Assembly: GCA_019750255.1 (NCBI GenBank)
Contig: JAIEOU010000002.1
Location: forward strand, 1-49,659
Source: Patescibacteria group bacterium
GTDB taxonomy: Bacteria; Patescibacteriota; Minisyncoccia; Phycocordibacterales; UBA918
Direction of reading: 5' to 3'
Length of the DNA stretch: 49,659 bases
Shown here: positions 7,994 to 16,603 of the stretch, piece by piece
How the letters are laid out: each line of letters starts with the position of its first letter
Numbering within the stretch: the stretch's first letter is position 1
The notes under the pieces: generated by a model
Database searches by the model: none
Told to the model about the DNA's origin: nothing
Seen by the model: only the letters and a program-made list of their open reading frames with translations
Made by a program: the position numbers and the translations under genes

Positions 7994-10027
7994 ATGACTA
8001 TTGCTAAAAGTGTTGTAGACAAGGCCGTTGTTGGCGTTGTTGCAGCTGCGATGGTTTTCAGTATGTTTGCTCCTGCAGCGCAGGCACAATCTACTGCTGA
8101 CCTCCAGAAAATGATCGATGACCTCATGAAGCAGGTTTCTGCTCTCCAGGGTCAGGGCGGAACTAGTAGTTCACCAGCTTCAGGCGTGTGCCCATTTGCA
8201 TGGACACGCGACATGCGCATCGGTGCTACTGGTGCAGATGTGATGAAGCTCCAGCAGTTCCTCAACGCTAATGCAGATACTCGCGTATCAGCATCAGGCG
8301 CAGGTTCTGTAGGCATGGAAACACAGACCTTCGGACCAGCTACTGCAGCAGCAGTATCAAAGTTCCAGGTTATGCACCGTGCTGACATCCTTACTCCAGC
8401 AGGCCTCGTGAATCCAACTGGATTCTTCGGTCCTTCTACTCGTGCTAAGGTCAACTCACTTTGTACTTCAGCTCCAGCACCAGTTCCTGGTGATGAAGAC
8501 GAAGACGAAGACGAGTCTGAAGACGAGGATATGGAACTCTCAGGTGAGGCTTCACTCGATTCATTCGAATCAGACGATGCTGACGAAACTGAGGTACAAG
8601 AAGGAGAGGCTGACGTAGTTATCGGTGAATTCAAAGTTGAATTCACAGATGGTGACGCAGAAATCTCACGTCTTGACGTTGCTCTTACTCACGCTACTGG
8701 TTCACCATGGGATGCTTTCGAAACTATCTCCCTCTGGGTAGATGGCGAGAAGATCGCAGAAATGGAGGCTGGTGATGAAGATGACTACCTAGACGAAGAC
8801 GCTGGTTCACTCCGCTTCTCAGATCTCCAGCTTGTAGCAATGGAAGACGAAGAGCTCACTATCTCGATTGGTGCTGAAGTCCAGAACAACCTTGATGCTG
8901 ACGAACTCGGCGATTGGGATCTTAACGCTCTCGCAATCCGATTCTTCGATGCTGACGGCGTTTCTGACACCGTTACGAGTGGTACTGGTTTCGACCTCGG
9001 CACTGGCGCAAGCAAAGCTGCTGAGTTTACTATCGAAGAGGCTGGTGAAGGAGAAGAACTCAAGTTCTCTCTCGCATCAGATAACCCAGATTCAACTGAC
9101 ATTATTGTTGATGAGGACAGTGTAACTAACGAAGTTACTATCCTTAAGTACAATATCGAGGCTGACGAAGGTGACATCGAACTTGATCGTTTGGTAGTTC
9201 GCGTCGAGACCGCAGGTGCATCTACTTCTAACGTAGTAAATGACATCACGCTCGTTGTAGACGGACAGACTTTCAGCGACGAATCACTTGGTACTCTTGC
9301 TACTGGCAAGTCAGAAGTTGATGGTAATGCCATCTGGTACCTCTTTGACATCGACGGTGATGTAACCATCGATGAAGACGAGGAAGTAGACGTAGAAGTA
9401 GTTGTCGACCTCAAGCGTCGCGCTGCTGGTACCTACGCTAACGGTCAAAGAATTACTGCATCTGTAGGCAATTCAGAGCGTGGTCAGACCAAGGCAGAGG
9501 GTGCTGAAGATTTGGTCTCTACTGACTTTAAGGGCACAGCTGTTGGTGAAAACCACACGCTCGTAGCTACAGGTATCGTAGTACCAGTTGATGGTTTCAC
9601 TGGAACAATCAAGACTCTCGGAACCAACTCAACTGTTGGCGAGTTTACTCTTGAGTTCGAAGTGACTGCTGTTGAAGGCGACTACTACATTGCTCAGGTA
9701 GCTTCAAGTGCTGCCCTCACAAGTGGTATTCGTTACGCGGTTGAGGGTACAGTAGGAACTGGATCAGTTTCTGCAAGTATCGACTCTTCTGCGGATGAAA
9801 CAGCAGACGTCTTCATTGTTCGTGAAGGTGAATCTGAAACCTTTACTCTTAAGGTTTCAATCGATCCTCAGAACACTGGCACCTTCAAAGTTGGTCTTAC
9901 TGGTGTAAACTGGTCAGCTGACACGAATGGTGTAAATGATGGTGCTGTAGGCGAAGATGATCTCTACGTCCCAACACCTGCACAGGACTTTGACACCGAT
10001 TCACAGACTATCCAGGGCGCTGCTTAA
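7994..10027 (+). CDS. S-layer-like secreted protein with peptidoglycan-binding domain
   Basis: 677 residues. A signal peptide ends near PAAQAQ (residue 32). A short coiled segment is followed by a PG_binding_1-type domain (about 70-160: GATGADVMKLQQFLN and GFFGPSTRAKVN), then an extremely acidic linker (DEDEDEDESEDED) and several Ig-like beta-domains to the C-terminus. The gene uses a narrow, T/C-ending codon set and GCT/GCA alanine, unlike its neighbours, which suggests very high expression. It probably forms or anchors the cell-surface layer. A strong terminator follows. Confidence 0.85.
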   Translation: MTIAKSVVDKAVVGVVAAAMVFSMFAPAAQAQSTADLQKMIDDLMKQVSALQGQGGTSSSPASGVCPFAWTRDMRIGATGADVMKLQQFLNANADTRVSASGAGSVGMETQTFGPATAAAVSKFQVMHRADILTPAGLVNPTGFFGPSTRAKVNSLCTSAPAPVPGDEDEDEDESEDEDMELSGEASLDSFESDDADETEVQEGEADVVIGEFKVEFTDGDAEISRLDVALTHATGSPWDAFETISLWVDGEKIAEMEAGDEDDYLDEDAGSLRFSDLQLVAMEDEELTISIGAEVQNNLDADELGDWDLNALAIRFFDADGVSDTVTSGTGFDLGTGASKAAEFTIEEAGEGEELKFSLASDNPDSTDIIVDEDSVTNEVTILKYNIEADEGDIELDRLVVRVETAGASTSNVVNDITLVVDGQTFSDESLGTLATGKSEVDGNAIWYLFDIDGDVTIDEDEEVDVEVVVDLKRRAAGTYANGQRITASVGNSERGQTKAEGAEDLVSTDFKGTAVGENHTLVATGIVVPVDGFTGTIKTLGTNSTVGEFTLEFEVTAVEGDYYIAQVASSAALTSGIRYAVEGTVGTGSVSASIDSSADETADVFIVREGESETFTLKVSIDPQNTGTFKVGLTGVNWSADTNGVNDGAVGEDDLYVPTPAQDFDTDSQTIQGAA

Positions 10028-10083
10028 TCTCACTACGAGATTACATCGTTTGGACAGAACGTAATCGTTCAGTTCTAAACTAA

Positions 10084-10111
10084 ACAAAAGCCCCCGCAAG
10101 GGGGCTTTTGT
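10084..10111 (+). terminator. Rho-independent terminator
   Basis: A 12-bp perfect stem (ACAAAAGCCCCC and its complement) closed by a GCAA tetraloop, with the T-run inside the 3' arm. It ends the S-layer gene. Confidence 0.93.
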
Positions 10112-10147
10112 TGTACCCGCCCCCTTTCACCCCCCGCCTCCCCAACT

Positions 10148-10167
10148 CCGGAGACCGGGACTCCGGG
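10148..10167 (-). repeat. REP-like hairpin, left copy
   Basis: The reverse complement, CCCGGAGTCCCGGTCTCCGG, is identical over 20 nt to the repeat at 11519-11538. It forms a CCGGAG/CTCCGG stem. It lies 33 bp upstream of the transposase gene, inverted relative to the two copies on the other side. Confidence 0.8.
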
Positions 10168-10199
10168 AAACCCATTAATCAGGTGATACACTAGAAGTA

Positions 10200-10877
10200 A
10201 TGCCGATACGAAAAGTATCGTTTAGTGAAGGAGAATACTACCACCTCTATAACCGTGGAAATTCACGGCAAACTATTTTCCGTACCACTGATGACTATAA
10301 TCGCTTTGTAGCATTACTCTATTTAGCTAATGGAACAAACGCCTTTGAGGTTCGTGACATAAAACCCGAAATCTTGTTTGCTCTAGATCGGGGTACACCC
10401 CAGGTGGCTATTGGCGCGTACTGTCTAATGCCGAATCATTTTCATATCCTCGTCACACCGCTTGTTCAGCAAGGGGTGACAACGTTTGCAAGAAAACTGA
10501 CAGTAGGATACTCAATGTACTTCAATAAGAAATATCATCGTACCGGGTCATTGTTCGAAGGTCGGTTCAAGTCAGAGCACGCTGAAGGTGATAGGTACCT
10601 CAAGTATTTATTTTCATATATTCACTTAAACCCAATAAAATTACTACAATCCGGTTGGCGGGAAGTGGGAATAAAAAACAAAGCAGAAGCACTGGCGTAC
10701 TTAAAGCAGTACCAGTACTCGAGTTATGTTGATGGGGAAGGGAGTCGCCCGGAAGCGGCCATATTAAACCTGAGCGTCTTTCCAGACTACTTCTCACACC
10801 AAGGCGGGCAGGATGATGAGTTACTTGAATGGTTATCGTACGGCCCGGCTAGTAATACTTTGCCGACACTGAAATAG
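10200..10877 (+). CDS. REP-associated tyrosine transposase (Y1/HUH, RAYT)
   Basis: 225 residues. An IS200/IS605-like HUH single-strand transposase of the REP-associated group: YHLYNRGNSRQTIF at the N-terminus, the HUH pair in PNHFHILV (about residue 80), and FEGRFKSEHAEGDRYLKYLFSYIHLNPI with the catalytic tyrosine region. It would cut and join REP-like hairpins. Copies of such hairpins flank the locus at 10148, 11479, 11519 and 11557. A TACACT box 7 nt before the ATG suggests a leaderless transcript. Confidence 0.93.
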   Translation: MPIRKVSFSEGEYYHLYNRGNSRQTIFRTTDDYNRFVALLYLANGTNAFEVRDIKPEILFALDRGTPQVAIGAYCLMPNHFHILVTPLVQQGVTTFARKLTVGYSMYFNKKYHRTGSLFEGRFKSEHAEGDRYLKYLFSYIHLNPIKLLQSGWREVGIKNKAEALAYLKQYQYSSYVDGEGSRPEAAILNLSVFPDYFSHQGGQDDELLEWLSYGPASNTLPTLK

Positions 10878-10901
10878 CGGGAAAGTAAGGCCTCTACTCG
10901 G

Positions 10902-10930
10902 TTGACGACTTGATATACATTGTATATCAT
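10902..10930 (+). promoter_or_regulatory. Toxin-antitoxin promoter with palindromic operator
   Basis: TTGACG (10902-10907) and TATCAT (10925-10930), 17-nt spacing. A palindrome GATATACA-T-TGTATATC (10912-10928) fills the spacer and overlaps the -10 box. It is a likely binding site for the antitoxin's ribbon-helix-helix domain. Confidence 0.7.
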
Positions 10931-10936
10931 ACATAG

Positions 10937-11200
10937 GTGAAGTACTTTGACTGGGATGATGAGAAAAATGACTGGCTTATAGCTAACCGTGGTATTTCAT
11001 TTGAAACAATTAAAGAATGTCTTGAGACAGGCGGCTTGCTCGCGATTGAAGAAAATCACCCACCGTACCAGCATCAAAAGATATTGATTGTGCAGATTGA
11101 TGACTACGTCTACGAAGTACCCTATGTACGAGACGAAGAAAAGGTCTTTTTTAAAACCATCTACCCCTCACGCCGAGCAACTAAGAAATATCTACAATAA
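10937..11200 (+). CDS. brnT: BrnT-like toxin
   Basis: 87 residues, GTG start placed where transcription should begin, so probably leaderless. The N-terminus FDWDDEKNDWLIANRGISFE matches the BrnT pattern (FEWDxxKxxxNxxKHGVSF), and the C-terminus FKTIYPSRRATKKYL fits the R..S.R motif. BrnT toxins are RelE-fold ribonucleases that inhibit translation. The antitoxin gene starts 3 bp after its stop. The operator lies directly upstream. Confidence 0.8.
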   Translation: MKYFDWDDEKNDWLIANRGISFETIKECLETGGLLAIEENHPPYQHQKILIVQIDDYVYEVPYVRDEEKVFFKTIYPSRRATKKYLQ

Positions 11201-11202
11201 TT

Positions 11203-11466
11203 ATGAAAAAAATAAAACCAGCATTCAAACTCACAAAAGAAGAAAAAGCGATGGAAGCGGCGGTGAACTGGAGTAGTGTACGCCCTGCAACTGAAAAAGA
11301 AAAAAAAGAATGGGCAGCTATGGCTCGAAATACCACAGCCAAAAACAAGATAATTACCGTTCGTCTACCCGAACGAAACCTCATCAAAATTAAGGCTGCC
11401 GCAGCGCGTGAGGGTCTTCCGTACCAGACCTACATCACCTCACTCCTCCACAAGCACGTTCGCTAA
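11203..11466 (+). CDS. BrnA/CopG-like antitoxin with ribbon-helix-helix domain
   Basis: 87 residues. The basic N-terminal half is followed by ITVRLPERNLIKIKAAAARE and LPYQTYITSLLHKHVR, a ribbon-helix-helix pattern as in BrnA and CopG regulators. It follows the toxin gene with a 2-nt gap, the usual BrnT-BrnA order. It should neutralise the toxin and bind the palindrome at 10912-10928. Confidence 0.8.
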   Translation: MKKIKPAFKLTKEEKAMEAAVNWSSVRPATEKEKKEWAAMARNTTAKNKIITVRLPERNLIKIKAAAAREGLPYQTYITSLLHKHVR

Positions 11467-11478
11467 CCAAGACAATTA

Positions 11479-11499
11479 CCCGGAGTCCCGGCCTCCGGG
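11479..11499 (+). repeat. REP-like hairpin, right copy 1
   Basis: CCCGGAG and CTCCGGG-type arms around TCCCGGC. Together with flanking AAGCTAA it is repeated 40 bp further on. Confidence 0.8.
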
Positions 11500-11518
11500 A
11501 AGCTAACATAGCCAATCA

Positions 11519-11539
11519 CCCGGAGTCCCGGTCTCCGGG
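11519..11539 (+). repeat. REP-like hairpin, right copy 2
   Basis: Perfect 7-bp stem CCCGGAG/CTCCGGG with loop TCCCGGT. A direct repeat of the copy at 11479; 20 nt are identical, in inverse orientation, to the copy at 10148. Confidence 0.85.
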
Positions 11540-11556
11540 AAGCTAAGATTGCGATA

Positions 11557-11578
11557 CCCGGCATCATGTGATTCCGGG
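11557..11578 (+). repeat. Related palindrome
   Basis: CCCGG-ATCA-TG-TGAT-CCGGG with a single mismatch. It shares the CCCGG/CCGGG ends of the two preceding REP-like units but has a different core. Confidence 0.6.
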
Positions 11579-11666
11579 GCCTACCCTCTGTGAAGTGTAT
11601 ACTTGACAGGGGTGTGTATAACCCGTCTAGACATATTAAAAAGCGCTATCATTAGAGTACAACTTT

Positions 11667-14378
11667 ATGAGAGCCTGGCGTTTACTCGCGGTCCTCGTAA
11701 CCCTCCTTATCCCGGGCGCATTTTCATTCGCCCAAACTGAATCGTGTGGCACTATCACTGGCCCGGTTTTCAGTGACAGCTACCGCGATACGATAGTCGT
11801 GGTAGCTTACGAAAACTGTGCGGATCCGTTCCAGGCCACCACTCCTGAAGAATCACCGTTTACATTTTCTATTAAAGGTAATCAAATCGAGCAGGGAGAG
11901 ACAGTTACAGTGGAAAGTGGCGGAACTGATGACTACTCGTTTATGAAAAGATTTTTTGACCCAATAGAGGATGCTGTGCGGTCAGCAGAACCATTCCTAT
12001 ATAAAAAAACTGGTAATTATTATTCATTTATTAATACCCCTTCGGTTCCTGGAGAAAGCGATTACCGCCAATTAGCGGAGGAATTCTTTGGTGATGGTGT
12101 TGACTATGAGCAGTACATAACCGCAATTATGTACCGTGATGGGTTTTATGAGTTTGCTACTGAGGAAGAAGATAACCTTTTTTATGAATACCAGGAATAT
12201 GTGCGCGGGAACTTTGTTCCGGTCTTTCCAAAATTAACGGCGGGGGAGTATACGCTGGTCTGGCCAGAGTTTATTTTTGGTCTGAGCTACCGTCCGTCAT
12301 GGAAGCGTTTGCTGGATGTATTTATTCAGACTGCCTACGCACAGTCAAACCCACCAACAAATATTTTTGTAACACCCTTCACCGTTGAAGAAGAGGTAGT
12401 GACACCAGCCGGGGCTTCTAGTGTGCTCTTCTTGCCTGGGATTCAGGCGAGTCGGTTGTATAAAGATGGGCTTTTGGGAACAGAGGATCAGCTGTGGGAG
12501 CCAAACTTTGATCAGGATGTACGTCAGTTAGCGTTAACTACCTCAGGTTCAAGTATCAACGACATCTATACACGCGATGTTGTAGATGAGGTAGTGCTGC
12601 CAAAGATTGGAGGGAATATATATAAGGGATTCCTGTCGTATTTGGGGGATTTAAAAAGTACCAATTTGATTAAAGACTTCCGACCCTTTGCCTATGACTG
12701 GCGGTTTTCAGTTACTGATATTGTGTTTAGTGGTACTCGCTATAAAAATGAGATCAAGGGCGTGATTGATGAGCTTGAAGACCTAGCTGAAAGTTCCTTT
12801 AGTGGAAAAGTAACTATCGTTGCCCATTCAAATGGGGGGTTGTTGGCTAAGGCTATGATTATTGAACTCGAAAGACTTGGAAAAGAAGATCTCGTTGATA
12901 ATGTGATATTTATTGGTACGCCCCATTTAGGAACTCCGAAGGCACTGGGTACCATACTGCATGGATATGATCAGCAGAAACTTGGAGGAGCGGTGATTGA
13001 TGACAAGACAGCTCGTGAAATAATCAATAATATGCCGGGAGCATATGCTCTATTGCCAAGTGAAAAATATGTTCAAATCTCCACTAAACCAGTAATAACC
13101 ATCACTGACTCGTCTGTAACAGCAGCTATGCGGTCCCGCTATGGAGCTACTATTGACTCACTAACTGAGTACTCTGATTTTCTTAATGGTGCAGAAGGTC
13201 GCACTAGTGTTTACGATAATATCAGTGCTCCTTATGTCACTAATCAGGCGCTTCTAAGTGATGCTTTGGCGAGCCATCGTGAACGACTCGATAACTGGGT
13301 ACCACCAGCAAATATTTCGGTACACAATATCGTCGGAGTCGGCTTAAAAACAGTAAACGCCCTTGAATATCGAGAATTTATAGAGCGCACAGAGTGTAGT
13401 ACAAATTTTTTCGGCCAAACTACCTGTAATGATCCCGAGCGATATATACGTCCCTACGCTCATTTTACACAGTATGGTGATGAGACGGTAACAAGTCTTT
13501 CGGCTGAGGGAGTGGCGGGGACGACGTATTATTTTAATCTAGATAGCTATAATAGGGATTTACTTAATCCATTAGCTTCATATGACCACGCCGACTTTAT
13601 AGAAATTGAGCAAATCCAAGAATTAGTCCGTGATATTGTGGCGAGTACAACTGATCCGATTGACTATATCTCCGCAAAGCGTCCGACCTTCACCCAAGAA
13701 TACACGGTTACTACTATTGATTCACCGGTGCGCCTAGTCGCTACCGATAGTACGGGTAAACGGACTGGAGTGATAATAGTAAATGGTCAGGCTGAAGTTG
13801 TTAAAGAAATACCAGGTAGCGAATACATTGAATTTGCTGGTGCAAAGTACTTGATTACTCCAAGGTCCAGCATCATTACGACTTCTTTGTTCGGCGAAGC
13901 CTATGGAAGTTACACACTTACAACGGCTACTCTGAAGGAAAATGACACCCAGGTGGTTGATACACGCTTGAGTGACGCCACTACCACTCCGCAGATGGAG
14001 GCACAGTTTACGAGCCAAAATGGTAGCAGTAGTAGTTTAAAAACCGATTTAAATGGCGATGGTACCATTGATACTGAGACAACTTTAAGTGGAGTAGTGA
14101 TACAAAAACCAGTAGTAACATTTGCTACCTTACGGCAGGAAATACAATCTTTAAAGTTGGCAAAATTACGCGAGGCCCCTTTACTCCTTTTGGTAAGTGT
14201 GGCGGAGGCGTCAGTGCAGAAGACGACCAATAGAAAATTGTTTGTAGCATTAGCCCGTGAGACATTACTGAGTCTGAGCCGGCTGGTGGCACAATATGAA
14301 AAACAACGATGGATTAGTTCAGCTCAATCACAGGCGCTGCAAAATACTATGACTTTGCTACGTGCTACTATTAAATAA
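11667..14378 (+). CDS. Secreted lipase/acyltransferase-like alpha/beta hydrolase
   Basis: 903 residues. Signal peptide (MRAWRLLAVLVTLLIPGAFS). The hydrolase domain (about 250-550) has the entry motif VLFLPGIQASRLY, the nucleophile elbow VTIVAHSNGGLLAKAM (Ser about residue 391) and FIGTPHLGTPKAL, as in lecithin-cholesterol acyltransferase and PGAP1-type lipases. The C-terminal third has repeat-like beta regions and ends in a helical region. It probably acts on lipids or esters outside the cell, perhaps of a host. It is followed by two co-directional genes of unknown function. Confidence 0.82.
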   Translation: MRAWRLLAVLVTLLIPGAFSFAQTESCGTITGPVFSDSYRDTIVVVAYENCADPFQATTPEESPFTFSIKGNQIEQGETVTVESGGTDDYSFMKRFFDPIEDAVRSAEPFLYKKTGNYYSFINTPSVPGESDYRQLAEEFFGDGVDYEQYITAIMYRDGFYEFATEEEDNLFYEYQEYVRGNFVPVFPKLTAGEYTLVWPEFIFGLSYRPSWKRLLDVFIQTAYAQSNPPTNIFVTPFTVEEEVVTPAGASSVLFLPGIQASRLYKDGLLGTEDQLWEPNFDQDVRQLALTTSGSSINDIYTRDVVDEVVLPKIGGNIYKGFLSYLGDLKSTNLIKDFRPFAYDWRFSVTDIVFSGTRYKNEIKGVIDELEDLAESSFSGKVTIVAHSNGGLLAKAMIIELERLGKEDLVDNVIFIGTPHLGTPKALGTILHGYDQQKLGGAVIDDKTAREIINNMPGAYALLPSEKYVQISTKPVITITDSSVTAAMRSRYGATIDSLTEYSDFLNGAEGRTSVYDNISAPYVTNQALLSDALASHRERLDNWVPPANISVHNIVGVGLKTVNALEYREFIERTECSTNFFGQTTCNDPERYIRPYAHFTQYGDETVTSLSAEGVAGTTYYFNLDSYNRDLLNPLASYDHADFIEIEQIQELVRDIVASTTDPIDYISAKRPTFTQEYTVTTIDSPVRLVATDSTGKRTGVIIVNGQAEVVKEIPGSEYIEFAGAKYLITPRSSIITTSLFGEAYGSYTLTTATLKENDTQVVDTRLSDATTTPQMEAQFTSQNGSSSSLKTDLNGDGTIDTETTLSGVVIQKPVVTFATLRQEIQSLKLAKLREAPLLLLVSVAEASVQKTTNRKLFVALARETLLSLSRLVAQYEKQRWISSAQSQALQNTMTLLRATIK

Positions 14379-14388
14379 CTTATCTTAT

Positions 14389-14796
14389 ATGGAATTTTTC
14401 CGGAAAAAAAAGTATACCTTAGTGTCATTAGTTTTCTCAGCATTACTACTATCCTTATATTTACTTTTGATGACAAGTTTAAATAGTAGATTAACTCTGG
14501 AATTAATTATTGGAGTTGTGAAACCTTTAGGTGTGGCCTCCGTCGGGGGAATAGTTTTTGCCCTGCTTTTTCTTTTCTTCCACGAAAGCATTTTTAAATC
14601 TTGGCTTAAGCACGTTGCGTGGTGGTACGGACTAGGACTTTTCTTTGTTACGATTACAACCCCTGTATACTCATCAAACATCCTATCGCTAGACCGAAGT
14701 CAGGTAGTGTTTGGTGGAGTTGTTCTGCTGGCGCTTATAACAGTACCGTATATTTTGCTTAGGCGGCATAAAATATCAGTGGCTTTCGAAAGTTAG
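14389..14796 (+). CDS. Four-TM membrane protein, unknown function
   Basis: 135 residues from the ATG at 14389 (MEFFRKKKYTLVSLVFSALL). The hydrophobic segments fit about four helices. It starts 10 bp after the lipase gene and is followed 16 bp later by a secreted protein gene, so the three look like one operon. The gene is AT-rich compared with the S-layer gene. No family recognised. Confidence 0.65.
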   Translation: MEFFRKKKYTLVSLVFSALLLSLYLLLMTSLNSRLTLELIIGVVKPLGVASVGGIVFALLFLFFHESIFKSWLKHVAWWYGLGLFFVTITTPVYSSNILSLDRSQVVFGGVVLLALITVPYILLRRHKISVAFES

Positions 14797-14812
14797 GCCT
14801 ACCGGAACTTGT

Positions 14813-15688
14813 ATGCGCAAAAAAATTAAATTGATATTTTTTCTCCAGGCTGTGGTGGTCGCGACAACTTTATTATCAACAAATTTTGTTTATGCGGCTC
14901 CAGTAACAACTAAATCTAATGGTAAAACTGAGCTTAAGTCAGCCTACGCCTCTAGTACAGATAAGTTGCGAATAACTCTAGCAAAACAGCTAATTGAGGG
15001 TAGTCTGACTCTTGATGAGCTAAAGAAAATGAATGTAAAAATTGAAAGCAAAGATTTTGCTACGGCCCTTGGCGTATCACAGAAACCCCTCAAGATGAAA
15101 GCTGGTTTAAAAGCATCAGCATTCAGTAAGAACTTTACAGGGATGGGGATGATCGTTGAGGTAATGAGCGATAATGCGTCAATTTACGCTTTTGATACGC
15201 AGGGTCGATTTGCCGGAGAGGTATTGTTTCGCCAAAAGGACAAGTCAAAATTTGGTATCTTGGTTGAGGATATACCCGATGTCTCGGTCGGAAGCTTAAG
15301 TGGTGATCCGGCGGTAACAGTCTTTGGTCCGCGTACAGATATAGTCACCTTATTTATAAGTACAACTAAACCAGAAATTGTAAACATTAGCTCTTTTGGT
15401 GTTAATCAGAGTAATCAAATGGAACACTTAGCGTTACCAATGTCACCCCGCTCACGTGCTTCAATAACTATTCAACGTTCTGGTGATAGTTTTATCATTT
15501 ATGCAATGAACTTTGACCTTGATAACAATGGAAAAACAGATGTTTCTGTGAGTCTTGATAAAGGTTTTACTTTAAAGGATTATGAAACTATCTTTAAGAC
15601 GATCAAGAGCGATAAGAAACTACCGGCAGCCGACAGAAAATTAATTACTTCTTGGAAAAAGCCTTTTATCGAAGCTGTAAGTAAATAG
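14813..15688 (+). CDS. Secreted protein, unknown function
   Basis: 291 residues. Signal peptide ending near FVYAAPV. The middle (110-260) has alternating hydrophobic stretches typical of beta-structure, and the C-terminus is lysine-rich. Third gene of the apparent lipase operon, 16 bp after the membrane protein. Not recognised. Confidence 0.65.
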   Translation: MRKKIKLIFFLQAVVVATTLLSTNFVYAAPVTTKSNGKTELKSAYASSTDKLRITLAKQLIEGSLTLDELKKMNVKIESKDFATALGVSQKPLKMKAGLKASAFSKNFTGMGMIVEVMSDNASIYAFDTQGRFAGEVLFRQKDKSKFGILVEDIPDVSVGSLSGDPAVTVFGPRTDIVTLFISTTKPEIVNISSFGVNQSNQMEHLALPMSPRSRASITIQRSGDSFIIYAMNFDLDNNGKTDVSVSLDKGFTLKDYETIFKTIKSDKKLPAADRKLITSWKKPFIEAVSK

Positions 15689-15749
15689 CCGTAAATGATT
15701 CTCTATTTACTTCTAGAGTGAAATTACTCTAAGTGGTATACTTTTCCTA

Positions 15750-15854
15750 ATGTTCAACAGCACGTTCTATAAATTCCTTTTTAGCTTTGTGGCGGTGGTG
15801 GCGGGGGCGCTTGCGCTTGTGCTTATTCTTGGAGTGGGAGTTGGTAACGCATAA
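15750..15854 (+). CDS. 34-residue single-TM microprotein
   Basis: Encodes MFNSTFYKFLFSFVAVVAGA followed by LALVLILGVGVGNA: one membrane helix and almost nothing else. A TATACT box at 15737-15742 ends 7 nt before the ATG, the spacing seen for many genes here, which argues that it is expressed. It ends 8 nt before the DUF1360 gene and may be its operon partner. Confidence 0.6.
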   Translation: MFNSTFYKFLFSFVAVVAGALALVLILGVGVGNA

Positions 15855-15862
15855 TGTAGTGT

Positions 15863-16342
15863 ATGTTTCGTATTACCGAACAGTACATTTGGCAGGCCGT
15901 GTTCAGTATTTTTTTTATGCTGCTCGTCTTTATGGGTGTAGTTATCCTTGATACTGAGTCACGCATTGCCTTTACTGACCTAACCCTCATTGACTACGCA
16001 CTTATTACCCTCGCGTCCTGGCGTCTGATCCGACTGTTTGTTTACGACACCATTACGAAGTTTGTCCGGGAACAATTTTTTGATGTAGTGGAAGGGCCTC
16101 GGGGGTATGTACTTGAAAAGCCGCGGTCTGGTCCGCGCCGAACATTGAACGAACTTATGGGCTGCCCGTGGTGTTTTGGCGTGTGGGCGTCTGCTACCGT
16201 TACCTTTTTCTATCTCCTTACACCGCTCGCGTTTTATCCAGTGATGTTCCTTGCGCTATCGGCCGTTGCTTCATTCTTGCAATTGCTCTCAAACCTTGTT
16301 GGCTGGCAAGCGGAAAAGATTAAGAAAGAAGTGGAGGGGTAG
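15863..16342 (+). CDS. DUF1360 family membrane protein
   Basis: 159 residues. Three hydrophobic segments and the family motifs ASWRLIRLFVYDTITKFVRE and LNELMGCPWCFGVWAS (a C-P-W-C pair). DUF1360 proteins are small membrane proteins of unknown role. Terminator immediately downstream. Confidence 0.8.
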   Translation: MFRITEQYIWQAVFSIFFMLLVFMGVVILDTESRIAFTDLTLIDYALITLASWRLIRLFVYDTITKFVREQFFDVVEGPRGYVLEKPRSGPRRTLNELMGCPWCFGVWASATVTFFYLLTPLAFYPVMFLALSAVASFLQLLSNLVGWQAEKIKKEVEG

Positions 16343-16350
16343 GAAAGGAT

Positions 16351-16385
16351 ATGAAAAGCCCGGACAGAGTGTCCGGGCTTTTCAT
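16351..16385. terminator. Strong terminator, usable from both strands
   Basis: A 16-bp perfect stem (ATGAAAAGCCCGGACA with its complement) and a 3-nt loop. T-runs occur in both arms, so it can end the DUF1360 gene and the minus-strand tRNA-Pro transcript. Confidence 0.92.
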
Positions 16386-16404
16386 GTGTCGGTAAAAAAC
16401 TGAG

Positions 16405-16440
16405 TCGGGATAGCCGGAATCGAACCGACACCGCACCCCT
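16405..16440 (-). pseudogene. Orphan tRNA-Pro 3' half
   Basis: Reads as a T arm (GTCGG-TTCGATT-CCGGC) followed by TATCCCG and discriminator A. It pairs over 7 bp with the acceptor arm CGGGGTA of the 5' half at 16570-16603, not with the intact tRNA. Confidence 0.65.
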
Positions 16441-16483
16441 TACGGGCCGCAGATGTCTCCCAGACATCTGGAGAAACTCTTAG

Positions 16484-16554
16484 TCGGGCTGCCGAGAATC
16501 GAACTCGGACCGTACCCACCCCATGGGCACACACTACCACTATGCTACAGCCCG
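16484..16554 (-). tRNA. tRNA-Pro(GGG)
   Basis: 71 nt. Acceptor CGGGCTG/CAGCCCG with C1-G72 and A73 (proline identity), D arm GCAT/GTGT, anticodon stem TGCCC/GGGTA with loop ATGGGGT (anticodon GGG), T arm CCGAG-TTCGATT-CTCGG. CCA is not encoded. The gene sits between 9-bp inverted repeats. Confidence 0.85.
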
Positions 16555-16569
16555 ACCAAAAGTTTCTCC

Positions 16570-16603
16570 CCCATGCGCAACACTACAACTCAGCTATACC
16601 CCG
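16570..16603 (-). pseudogene. Orphan tRNA-Pro 5' half (inner)
   Basis: CGGGGTATAGCTGAGTTGTA, then GTGTTGCGCATGGGG, aligns with the 5' half of the intact tRNA up to the GGG anticodon, then stops. Its acceptor strand matches the 3' half at 16405-16440. Together they look like an older tRNA-Pro split by the insert that carries the intact copy. Confidence 0.65.
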
